NCBI GenBank assembly: GCA_028874915.1
Contig: JAPPHA010000081.1
Location: 1 to 64,000 of the forward strand
Source of the DNA: Paracoccaceae bacterium
GTDB taxonomy: Bacteria > Pseudomonadota > Alphaproteobacteria > Rhodobacterales > Rhodobacteraceae
Reading direction: 5' to 3'
DNA length: 64,000 nt
The notes under the pieces are model-generated. The model was not told the DNA's origin and made no database searches. It saw only the letters and a list, made by a program, of their open reading frames with translations. Of this stretch, positions 55,445-64,000 are shown one piece after another (the first letter of the stretch is position 1; each line of letters starts with the position of its first letter). The position numbers and the translations under genes were made by a program.

Positions 55445-57103
55445 TCAGGATCCGTCCCGCCAGCGGTTCTGGATCGGGTACCGCCGGTCCAGCCAAAAAG
55501 CCTTCCGTGAGAGCCGCGCTCCTGGCGCCGACTGGTGGCGCTTGTACTCCGACGCGTAGATCAGGCCTTCGATCATCCGGACGGTGTCGCGGTCGAATCC
55601 GTCGGCCACACAGTCCGAGACCGAGGCATCCTCCTCGATAAGCCGTTCCAGAATGGCATCGAGAACCGCGTAAGGCGGCAGGCTGTCCTCGTCCTTCTGG
55701 CCGGGCCGGAGTTCGGCCGAAGGCGGTTTCTCGATGACCCGGTCGGGAATGACTGGGGTCGCCGGACCCTGCATCCAGGACCGATGGTTGTCGTTGCGCC
55801 ACCGGCAGGCCTCGAAAACGCCCGTTTTGTAGAGATCCTTGATCGGATTGTAGCCGCCGGCCATGTCGCCATAAATGGTCGCGTAGCCGACCGCGACCTC
55901 CGACTTGTTTCCTGTGGACAACAGCATTTCCCCGAACTTGTTGGACAATGCCATCAACAGGAGCCCGCGCACACGCGACTGGATGTTTTCCTCGGTGATG
56001 TCCGCGGGCCGGCCAGCGAACAGACTCTCGAGAGAATCCTCCAGGACACGCACACATTCGACGATCGGAATGACATCGAACCGGCAGCCGAGGCGCTTGA
56101 CGACATCGCCGGCATCCTCTCGGGACTCATCCGATGTGTGGACTGACGGCAGCAGGACACATCGGACATTTCCGGGTCCAAGCGCATCGCAAGCAATGGC
56201 AGCCACCAGCGACGAATCGACGCCGCCCGAGAGTCCGAGAAGCACCTTGGAAAAACCGCTCTTGAGCGCATAGTCCCGAAGCGCCAAGACCATCAACTGG
56301 TAGTCGCGCTCGGTCCCGTCCGGCAACACCGCCAAACGGCCCTTGTCGGCACGCCAGCCGACGTCGGTTCGCCGGAAGTCGACCGGCTCCAGCAATTCCT
56401 CGAACTGGGGCAACTGAACCCGGAGCCGGCCCCCCGGGTCGAGGACAAAGGAACCCCCATCGAACACCTGGTCATCCTGGCCACCCACCATGTTGAGATA
56501 AACGAGCGGCAGACCGGATTCGACAACCCGGGCCACCATGATTGACATCCGTTCATCGTATTTGCCCCGGCGAAAGGGTGAACCGTTTGGAACGACAAGG
56601 ATTTCGGCGCCGGTTTCCGCGAGCGTCTCACACACGTCGCTGTGCCATGCGTCCTCGCAAATCGGTGACCCGAGCCGAACTCCGGACACGGAATAGGGTC
56701 CGGAAATCGGGCCTGGTATGAAATGCCGCTGTTCGTCAAAAACGTCCGTGTTCGGGAGGTGGTGTTTCAGGATGCTGCAATGAATGTCACCGCCCTTGAG
56801 AACGTAGAATGCATTGTGCAAGTTCTCGTTGTGTCGAATGGGGGCGCCAACTCCGATCGCCGGTCCCTCCCGGGTTTCCGAGGCGAGAGACTCTATGGCT
56901 GCGGCAGCATCTCGAGTGAAGGCCGGTTTCAGCACCAGGTCCTGGACCTGGTATCCCGTGATGAACATCTCGGGCAGCAGCAGCATGTCTGCCCCGGCAC
57001 CCTTGGCGGCGGCATGCGCTCGCCTGGCAGTCGCCAGATTGAACGCAAAGTCGCCAACGCGCGGATTCAACTGACCGAGCATGAGCCTGAATCGATCCGT
57101 CAT
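55445..57103 (-). CDS. nadE: Glutamine-dependent NAD+ synthetase
   Basis: A 552-residue NadE with an N-terminal nitrilase/glutaminase domain and a C-terminal NAD-synthetase ATPase domain. The glutaminase triad is Glu (LLPEMFITGYQ), Lys (SILKHHLPNTDVFDE) and Cys (GSPICEDAWHSDV). The ATP-PPi motif is VLLGLSGGVDSSLVAAIA, with LSTGNKSEVAVGYATIYGDM later. The frame is open upstream to 57484, but the ATG at 57103 (MTDRFRLMLGQLNPRVGDF) is the family start. It is divergent from the MORN gene. Confidence 0.96.
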   Translation of the reverse strand: MTDRFRLMLGQLNPRVGDFAFNLATARRAHAAAKGAGADMLLLPEMFITGYQVQDLVLKPAFTRDAAAAIESLASETREGPAIGVGAPIRHNENLHNAFYVLKGGDIHCSILKHHLPNTDVFDEQRHFIPGPISGPYSVSGVRLGSPICEDAWHSDVCETLAETGAEILVVPNGSPFRRGKYDERMSIMVARVVESGLPLVYLNMVGGQDDQVFDGGSFVLDPGGRLRVQLPQFEELLEPVDFRRTDVGWRADKGRLAVLPDGTERDYQLMVLALRDYALKSGFSKVLLGLSGGVDSSLVAAIACDALGPGNVRCVLLPSVHTSDESREDAGDVVKRLGCRFDVIPIVECVRVLEDSLESLFAGRPADITEENIQSRVRGLLLMALSNKFGEMLLSTGNKSEVAVGYATIYGDMAGGYNPIKDLYKTGVFEACRWRNDNHRSWMQGPATPVIPDRVIEKPPSAELRPGQKDEDSLPPYAVLDAILERLIEEDASVSDCVADGFDRDTVRMIEGLIYASEYKRHQSAPGARLSRKAFWLDRRYPIQNRWRDGS

Positions 57104-57308
57104 GACGGTGTCTCCGTGGCCCCGAACGCCGGCTTTCCGTGTCAGTCCGCCGCCGCCACGACAGGCCCCTCCCAGGTCCCCGGGGTGATCGCCGGGCCGC
57201 GCGTCGGAACCGGAGTCTATCACATGGCCGGAGGTGCGAAAGCCGCCACGGGACCGATGGTTCAGGAACGTCAGTTGATCATTGTCGGGGAATCGGCAAC
57301 GCAGTAGC

Positions 57309-59522
57309 ATGGTGGGAATGCGGAACCGGGACAACTCGAGAGCGGGTGACCGGTCCGCCAAGGATCGATCGCGAGGGATCCCAGTGTTGTTGACTCCCGA
57401 ATCGCGTGCCGTAATCGCAGGCCTTCTGTTCGTCGTAGGCCTGGTGAGCGGGCCCGACCGAGTGAAGGCCCAGTCCGGCACCAATCTGGAAATCCGGCAG
57501 TATGGCGACGGCGGAATCTATGAGGGAACCTTCCGCGACGGCCGTCAGCACGGGTATGGCACCTACAGTCTGCCCAATGGATTTCAGTACAGCGGCGAAT
57601 GGGTGGACGGAGAGATCGAGGGGACCGGTACTGCCCGTTTCGTCAATGGGTCCGTCTATGAAGGAGCGTTCCTTGCCGGAAAACCGGAAGGGCGCGGCAC
57701 GATCACCTTTGCCGACAGCACAACCTATGACGGCGAATGGAAGGCCGGAAAAATGCATGGCGAGGGCATTGCCCACTACGCCAACGGCGTTTCCTATACG
57801 GGTCGTTTTGTCGACGGCCTGCGTCATGGAGACGGCGTCATGACGCAACCGGACGGAACCCGATACGAAGGCGAATTCGTGGAAGGCATGAAGCAGGGAC
57901 AAGCGGTCGTGACCTATGCCGACGGATCCGTCTACGACGGGACGATCGTCGATGGCCACCGACAGGGCGAGGGAACTCTGACGTCGGCCGATGGTGCCGT
58001 CTATCAGGGCGCCTGGCGCGACGGCCAGTTGAACGGGGCGGGTTCGGTCAAACACGCGGACGGCAGCCGTTACGACGGCGATTGGCAAAACGGTCGATTC
58101 CACGGCGTCGGAGTTTCCCGCCATGCCGATGGTTCTCTCTACGAAGGGGAATTCGTCGATGATCTGAGGCAGGGGACAGGCCGTTACGCCTTTGCCGACG
58201 GCCGGGCCTATACCGGTGACTGGCACGAAGGACGGATGGAGGGCCGTGGCGAATTGCGTTACCCGGATGGATCGGTCCTGTTCGGTCAATTTCTGGATGG
58301 TCTCCCTCACGGAAACGGAGACATCACCCACGCGGACGGAAGCGGATATCGGGGACACTGGGACCGGGGTCGAATTCACGGACAGGGACACTACCGGTTT
58401 GCAAACGGATGGATTCACGAGGGCGAGTTCGCCGACGGCCGCCTTTCCGGCCAGGGAGTCGCGCTGTCGCCCGGTGGTACCCGGGTCGAGGGTCAGTGGA
58501 CCGACGGTCTGCCGGCAGGCGAGATGCACGTTACCTATGCGGACGGGCGATCCTATACTGGACTGATCGTGAACGGAAAACGGCATGGGTTCGGTATTTT
58601 CCGTCACGCGAATGGCACCGTTTACGAAGGCGGCTTCCGCGACGACGCGCGTCATGGCAAGGGAACGCTGACCCACCCGAATGGCCAGGTCACCGAGGGA
58701 ACATGGCAGGACGGGACGCTGGCCGGCAGTGTCACCGTCTCCTATGCGGACGGAAACCGTTACGTCGGCGAGATGTTGGCGGGAAAACGCCACGGCGCCG
58801 GAATCGTCCACTATGTGAACGGCAGCACCTATGACGGCCAGTTTGCCGAGGACCTTCGCCACGGCCGGGGCCGCCTCGTCCTCAGTAACGGCCAGATCTA
58901 CGATGGAGAGTGGCGGAACGGACGGATCGATGGCCAGGGCGAAATGCGCTATCCGGACGGTTCGGTCCTGGTTGGCCGGTTCGTTGACGGCCAGCCACAG
59001 GGTCCCGGCCGGATCACCTACGCCGACGGCAGTTTCTATGACGGCAACTGGGACGAAGGCCGGATCCAGGGGAACGGGACTGCCCGCTACGCCGACGGCT
59101 CTGTCTATGAAGGCGATTTTGCCAATGGTCAGTCCCACGGCCAGGGAACGATCACCTATCCCGACGGCGACGGACTTGTCTATGTCGGCACATGGGTCAA
59201 CGGCGTCCGGCAAGGCGAAGGCAAGGCCACATATGGCGACGGTTCCGTTTATGAGGGCGAGTTTGTCGCTGGCCTCAGGGAAGGATTCGGCAGGCTCACG
59301 AAGCCCGGCGGCTTCATCTATGAAGGGCAGTGGAAGGGGGGCGTCTTTTCTGGATGCGGCCGCGCGACCTATCCGAACGGTTATACGTATGTCGGCGAGT
59401 TTGCCGGTGGCAAACGCCATGGCAGCGGTCGGATCTCCTTTGCCGAGGGCCTGTCCTTCGAGGGACTGTGGACTGACGGAAAGCTGACACCCGGGTCCAA
59501 GGCGTCCGGGAATTGCCTGTAA
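57309..59522 (+). CDS. Large MORN-repeat protein
   Basis: A 737-residue protein that is almost entirely MORN repeats. After a basic N-terminus and a hydrophobic signal-like segment (AVIAGLLFVVGLVSG, then DRVKAQ), about 29 copies of a 23-residue unit of the form Y-x-G-x-W/F-x2-G-x3-G-x-G-x6-D/N-G can be counted from about residue 65 to 735. Almost all keep Tyr, Gly and the second Gly-x-Gly. MORN repeats fold as a beta-solenoid and bind membranes or proteins; in bacteria their role is mostly unknown. A signal implies an extracytoplasmic protein. The TTG at 57282 and the ATG at 57318 are alternative starts. It stands alone between nadE (divergent) and the leuA leader. Confidence 0.9.
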   Translation: MVGMRNRDNSRAGDRSAKDRSRGIPVLLTPESRAVIAGLLFVVGLVSGPDRVKAQSGTNLEIRQYGDGGIYEGTFRDGRQHGYGTYSLPNGFQYSGEWVDGEIEGTGTARFVNGSVYEGAFLAGKPEGRGTITFADSTTYDGEWKAGKMHGEGIAHYANGVSYTGRFVDGLRHGDGVMTQPDGTRYEGEFVEGMKQGQAVVTYADGSVYDGTIVDGHRQGEGTLTSADGAVYQGAWRDGQLNGAGSVKHADGSRYDGDWQNGRFHGVGVSRHADGSLYEGEFVDDLRQGTGRYAFADGRAYTGDWHEGRMEGRGELRYPDGSVLFGQFLDGLPHGNGDITHADGSGYRGHWDRGRIHGQGHYRFANGWIHEGEFADGRLSGQGVALSPGGTRVEGQWTDGLPAGEMHVTYADGRSYTGLIVNGKRHGFGIFRHANGTVYEGGFRDDARHGKGTLTHPNGQVTEGTWQDGTLAGSVTVSYADGNRYVGEMLAGKRHGAGIVHYVNGSTYDGQFAEDLRHGRGRLVLSNGQIYDGEWRNGRIDGQGEMRYPDGSVLVGRFVDGQPQGPGRITYADGSFYDGNWDEGRIQGNGTARYADGSVYEGDFANGQSHGQGTITYPDGDGLVYVGTWVNGVRQGEGKATYGDGSVYEGEFVAGLREGFGRLTKPGGFIYEGQWKGGVFSGCGRATYPNGYTYVGEFAGGKRHGSGRISFAEGLSFEGLWTDGKLTPGSKASGNCL

Positions 59523-59773
59523 CGCATGCACCGGCGAATCCGGCTTCCGGTCCGTCTGAAGCCGAATTCCAGCGTCGCGAGACCGTCCCGACCTCCGTCC
59601 GTGCGTTTTTCCGTTGCGGACGGTCATTGCCGGCCCTTGTCTCGGTACGTGGACCCCGGCCGTAACTTGCAAACTTCTTTGTCGGATCTCAGCCTCTGCT
59701 TGCCGGCATGCCGGGGCTTGATTCCTGCTGGCACCTGCCACATAGTGGTTTGATGTCAAAGTGCTTGGCCATA

Positions 59774-59881
59774 ATGGAAACCCTGTCGCGCCCGGAATGG
59801 GCGACGGCGAACGGTGATGGCTTCCCGTTGTTTCCGTCCTTGCTTCCGGATCTCGGGCTCGCTCTACTTGGCGGCCCCTGA
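59774..59881 (+). CDS. leuA leader peptide (attenuation)
   Basis: A 35-codon ORF (MET-LSRPEWATANGDG then FPLFPSLLPDLGLALLGGP) rich in leucine: 8 of 35 codons, six of them between residues 19 and 32, including a rare CTA. An in-frame ATG at 59753 would add seven codons. Right after its Leu codons the transcript folds into the strong hairpin described below. A Leu-rich leader followed by competing hairpins upstream of leuA is the standard layout of leucine attenuation: when charged tRNA-Leu is scarce the ribosome stalls at the Leu codons and changes the folding. Confidence 0.65.
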   Translation: METLSRPEWATANGDGFPLFPSLLPDLGLALLGGP

Positions 59882-59929
59882 GCGCCTGACGTTCTGGCGC
59901 CCGGGCTCAGGGGAGAACGACAAAGGCGC
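59875..59929 (+). promoter_or_regulatory. Attenuator-like RNA structure before leuA
   Basis: CCCCTGAGC (59875-59883) pairs exactly with GCTCAGGGG (59905-59913), with inner pairing GCC/GGC around TGACGTTCT. A competing pairing is GCGCCT (59882-59887) with AGGCGC (59924-59929). The first arm overlaps the last codons and stop of the leader peptide, so ribosome position would decide the fold. No clear T-run follows, so the terminator may be Rho-aided or the structure may control translation start. Confidence 0.5.
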
Positions 59930-59973
59930 CTCATTCGTCCCGGTTTCCAGACAGCAGAGCACGAGATCCCAAC

Positions 59974-61548
59974 ATGCCAGTCCATTCCCGGGCGCCCGGG
60001 CGCGTCCTGATCTTCGATACCACGCTTCGTGACGGGGAACAGTCCCCGGGAGCGACCATGACGCTCGAAGAAAAGATCGAGATCGCGGCGCTTCTCGACG
60101 AGATGGGCGTCGACATCATTGAAGCTGGTTTTCCAATCGCCTCGGACGGTGACTTCGAGGCCGTGTCGCTGATCGCCGGCAATACCCGGAATGCAATCAT
60201 CTGTGGACTGGCCCGCGCCAACGAAAACGACATTTCCCGGTGCTGGGAGGCTGTGCGGTCGGCGGCGCGACCGCGAATCCATACCTTTATCGGCACTTCG
60301 CCGATTCACCGGAGATATCAGGTCCAACTGGACCGTGACCAGATGGCGGAACGGATTCACGACACGGTGACCTTTGCGAGGAACCTCTGTGAAGACGTCC
60401 AATGGTCGCCAATGGACGCCACGCGGACAGAGGAGGACTATCTTTGCCGGGTCTGCGAAATCGCCATCGGGGCGGGGGCGACCACGATCAACATCCCGGA
60501 CACCGTCGGCTACACGGTTCCCCGTGAGAGTGCCGGAATCATCGCGATGTTGCGGGAGCGGGTCCCGGGGATGGATGCCATCACCCTCGCGACGCATTGC
60601 CACAATGACCTCGGCATGGCGACGGCCAACGCCCTGCTGGCGGTCGAAGCGGGCGCCAGGCAGATCGAGTGCACGGTCAACGGTCTTGGCGAAAGGGCAG
60701 GGAACACCGCTCTTGAGGAAGTGGTGATGGCACTCAGGGTCCGCAACGACGTCATGCCCTTTACCACCGGAATCGATACCCGAAAGATCGTGAACATCTC
60801 CCGACGCGTGGCGGCGGTCTCCGGATTCCCGGTGCAGTACAACAAGGCCATTGTTGGCAAGAACGCCTTTGCCCATGAAAGCGGGATCCACCAGGACGGC
60901 ATGCTCAAGCATTCAGGGACTTTCGAGATCATGCGGCCGGCGGATGTGGGTTTGTGCGAATCCCATCTTGTCATGGGCAAGCATTCGGGCCGGGCGGCCC
61001 TTCGCAACAAACTCGCCGAACTCGGTTATGATCTGGGAGACAATCAGCTGAATGACGTTTTTGTCCGATTCAAGTCCCTTGCGGACAAAAAGAAAGAAGT
61101 CTTTGACGACGACCTTGTTGCCCTGATGCAGGACACGTCGGCGTCGGGCCTGGAGTATCTCAGAATTGAGGCCCTTCAGGTCACATGCGGGACAGTCAGC
61201 CCTCAGGCCAAGGCGGAACTTGCACTGTCGATCGACCGTGACGTCCGGACGGTCACGGCCCATGGCGACGGTCCCGTGGACGCCGCCTTCAATGCCGTTC
61301 GTGCACTTTACGACCATGACGCAAGACTTGAACTCTATCAGGTCAGTGCCGTCACCGCAGGTACGGACGCGCAGGCCACGGTGTCCGTCCGGCTGGAGGA
61401 GAACGGCCTCATCGCGACCGGCCAGTCGTCGGACACGGACACGGTCGTGGCCTCGACCAAGGCCTACCTTCACGCGTTGAACAGGCTGCGCGTCCGGCGG
61501 TACCAGCAGGCTGGAATCCAGGCCTCCGGTCCGGCGGAATTGTCCTGA
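59974..61548 (+). CDS. leuA: 2-isopropylmalate synthase
   Basis: LeuA condenses acetyl-CoA with 2-oxoisovalerate, first step of leucine synthesis. The catalytic barrel begins with VLIFDTTLRDGEQSPGATMT and has the metal/His motif ATHCHNDLGMATANALLAV and NGLGERAGNTALEEVVMAL. The C-terminal leucine-binding regulatory domain runs from about residue 400 (VTCGTVSPQAKAELAL...), so the enzyme is expected to be feedback-inhibited. Length (524) is normal. It is preceded by the attenuator, and no other leu genes are adjacent. Confidence 0.97.
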   Translation: MPVHSRAPGRVLIFDTTLRDGEQSPGATMTLEEKIEIAALLDEMGVDIIEAGFPIASDGDFEAVSLIAGNTRNAIICGLARANENDISRCWEAVRSAARPRIHTFIGTSPIHRRYQVQLDRDQMAERIHDTVTFARNLCEDVQWSPMDATRTEEDYLCRVCEIAIGAGATTINIPDTVGYTVPRESAGIIAMLRERVPGMDAITLATHCHNDLGMATANALLAVEAGARQIECTVNGLGERAGNTALEEVVMALRVRNDVMPFTTGIDTRKIVNISRRVAAVSGFPVQYNKAIVGKNAFAHESGIHQDGMLKHSGTFEIMRPADVGLCESHLVMGKHSGRAALRNKLAELGYDLGDNQLNDVFVRFKSLADKKKEVFDDDLVALMQDTSASGLEYLRIEALQVTCGTVSPQAKAELALSIDRDVRTVTAHGDGPVDAAFNAVRALYDHDARLELYQVSAVTAGTDAQATVSVRLEENGLIATGQSSDTDTVVASTKAYLHALNRLRVRRYQQAGIQASGPAELS

Positions 61549-61688
61549 CAGCGCCTCGGGTCGGTCCGCATCCGTCAGATCCGCAAGGCAGGAACCAATG
61601 CGAAACCCGTTGCGGGGCTTCAGACCGGGGGGCGTTGTTCGGACCGACCGAGTGGCCTCGGGCATTCCGGAATTCAACCGCGGAAAAC

Positions 61689-61718
61689 TTTACGACCCGG
61701 CGGAACCGGTCCTATAAA
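61689..61718 (+). promoter_or_regulatory. Putative mreB promoter
   Basis: TTTACG at 61689-61694 and TATAAA at 61713-61718 are separated by 18 bases, 60 bases before the mreB ATG. The -10 box fits well, the -35 poorly. Position in an otherwise GC-rich gap supports it. Confidence 0.4.
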
Positions 61719-61742
61719 CAATCGAAAGACGGGACGTCCTGA

Positions 61743-62819
<1,077 letters not shown>

Positions 62820-63003
62820 GGTTACGCGGCTTTTCCATACCGGTCCCTCAACGCCATCGGGCACGGTATCGGCCTCGGGAGGTCATGGGATCGCCGGGTC
62901 CGGCAGGTTCTAAGGAGCGAAAGGGGTCGCCGTTTTCGAACCGCGCGGGAATGGCAACGACGGAACAGCGGGAATTCGCCGACAGATTTCGGGAGGCAAG
63001 GGA

Positions 63004-63948
63004 TTGGCGACACCGGAACACCCATCCCCTGAATTCGGCCGCCGGGTCCGGCAGCTGTTCCTGGGATTCGTTCTCGTGCTGCTCCTGGCCCTGGTTCTGT
63101 TTTGGCGTATCGACAATCCGCGAGCCGAGCAGTTGCGCCTGCGTGTCGTCGATCTGGTGGTGCCGCAGATGGAAAGGCTGCTGACCCCGGTCGGCCGGCT
63201 TTCGCATATCGTTGAGGACTTTCAGTCCTACGCGCAGCTCTACGAACAGAATCGCGAACTCCGACGGGAACTCCAGCAGATGAAGGCCTGGCGGGAAACC
63301 GCCATTCAACTTGATCAGGAAAACGCCCGGCTTCAGCACCTGAACAACGTCCGTCTCGGCCCGAACCTCAGCTATGTCACGTCGGAGGTCCTGGTGGATT
63401 CCGGGGGTCCGTTCCAGCAGTCCGTCCTGATCAACATCGGAAGCGATGACAATGTCCGTGACGGATGGGCAGCGATGGATGGTCTCGGGCTGGTTGGCCG
63501 GGTCTCGGGTGTAGGCCGAAAAACCGCTCGGGTCATCCTGCTTACCGACCGGAACAGCTGGATTCCGGTGAAGGTCCAACCCTCCAACAGCCGGGTGATG
63601 ATGGCCGGCGACAATTCCGGTTTGCCGCAATTGCGGTTTCTTCAGAATGCTGCCGATGTCGAACCCGGTGACCGGGTCATCACGTCGGGAGATGGAAACG
63701 TATTCCCCGCCGAGTTGCTGGTCGGCAGGGTCGTCATCGATTCAACGGGTCAGTTCAGGGTCCGGCCTTCGGCCGATTTCCGGAACCTTGACTTCCTGCG
63801 ACTCGTTCAGGCCTTTCCCTCTCCCCCGATTCCGAATCAAGGTGACCTGGTGGCGAAGGCCATCGACCCACCGGACCCCGCCATCCCTGCCGACCCCGCC
63901 ACATCGGCGGACTCAACACCATCCGACGCGTCGGGCGGATCCGAATGA
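63004..63948 (+). CDS. mreC: Rod-shape-determining protein MreC
   Basis: MreC links MreB to periplasmic wall enzymes. It is 314 residues, with one N-terminal membrane segment (LFLGFVLVLLLALVLF), a coiled coil with REL-type repeats (YEQNRELRRELQQMKAWRE), then the beta domains with SVLINIGSDDNVRDGWAAMD and GLVGRVSGVGRKTARVILLT. The start is a TTG preceded by GGGAGG. The Pro/Ala-rich tail is low complexity. The next ORF overlaps its stop. Confidence 0.95.
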   Translation: MATPEHPSPEFGRRVRQLFLGFVLVLLLALVLFWRIDNPRAEQLRLRVVDLVVPQMERLLTPVGRLSHIVEDFQSYAQLYEQNRELRRELQQMKAWRETAIQLDQENARLQHLNNVRLGPNLSYVTSEVLVDSGGPFQQSVLINIGSDDNVRDGWAAMDGLGLVGRVSGVGRKTARVILLTDRNSWIPVKVQPSNSRVMMAGDNSGLPQLRFLQNAADVEPGDRVITSGDGNVFPAELLVGRVVIDSTGQFRVRPSADFRNLDFLRLVQAFPSPPIPNQGDLVAKAIDPPDPAIPADPATSADSTPSDASGGSE

Positions 63949-64000
63949 TCGCGGCCTACGGTACTTCGGGTGGCGGAATCTGGACGGGTCGGGCCGTCTT
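63945..64000 (+). CDS. mreD: Start of probable mreD, cut by the window edge
   Basis: An ATG overlaps the mreC stop (ATGA), the usual coupling of mreC and mreD, and opens a frame to the end of the window (MIAAYGTSGGGIWTGRAV). Identity is inferred from order only, as the visible part is too short. Confidence 0.45.
   Translation, partial: MIAAYGTSGGGIWTGRAV

Noticed and set aside
57279-59759. 826-residue open frame on the minus strand opposite the MORN gene
   Set aside because: The 69-base repeat keeps this frame open by itself; the translation is a periodic Val/Ala/Gly-rich string with no domain, and the plus frame gives a clear MORN protein.

Overview
The window is a GC-rich chromosomal segment that reads as an alphaproteobacterium. 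The cues are an Irr-type Fur regulator divergent from fabA-fabB-fabI, the collinear block miaB-phoH-ybeY-corC-lnt-trmB-aroA-cmk-rpsA-ihfB-lapA-trpF-trpB, a leuA preceded by a leucine-rich leader peptide, and mreB-mreC-(mreD). The species cannot be fixed from sequence alone. Roughly half is conserved housekeeping; the middle (about 24.8-55 kb) is an accessory catabolic and transport region with low-coding gaps and two gene relics.

Layout. 0-5.2 kb: a GcvT-like aminomethyltransferase (-) divergent from a MetE-C-like methyltransferase (+), a class II Fic AMP-transferase with an AT-only palindrome upstream, and tRNA-Arg(ACG). 5.4-18.9 kb: a long minus-strand run of housekeeping genes (trpB back to miaB). 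19.0-24.5 kb: irr, fabA, fabB, fabI and gltX. 24.8-39.8 kb: an accessory island with an amino-acid-type ABC transporter (-), then (+) an FMO-like flavoprotein, a DAO-type amine oxidase and the ATP-dependent hydantoinase pair hyuA-hyuB, meeting a convergent (-) operon of an ABM-like protein, a GATase1-AraC regulator, both dimethylformamidase subunits and a creatinase-like M24 protein. 40.9-45.5 kb: a TRAP transporter (dctP-dctQ-dctM) with a DinB-fold protein and a 2-hydroxyacid dehydrogenase. 45.5-47.6 kb: poorly coding DNA with one cysteine-rich ORF. 47.6-54.7 kb: a ROK repressor divergent from ugpB-ugpA-ugpE-ugpC, a 2H phosphoesterase and an inositol-monophosphatase-like enzyme, with a perfect palindrome between them. 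54.8-55.2 kb: a relic of an outer-membrane-barrel protein. 55.4-64 kb: nadE, a 29-repeat MORN protein, the leuA leader/attenuator and leuA, then mreB, mreC and the start of a probable mreD.

How the parts may work together. The 24.8-39.8 kb island has the enzymes expected for taking apart an N-substituted amide, ureide or hydantoin: C-N hydrolases (dimethylformamidase, hydantoinase, creatinase-like protein), flavin oxidases for the released amine, an importer and a regulator of the class that includes sarcosine and glycine-betaine sensors. The ugp-2H-IMPase operon looks like a route that imports a glycerophosphate-type compound, opens a cyclic phosphodiester and removes the phosphate; this combination is my best candidate for an undescribed system. 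The leuA leader is a clear regulatory element that an ORF-only annotation would miss.
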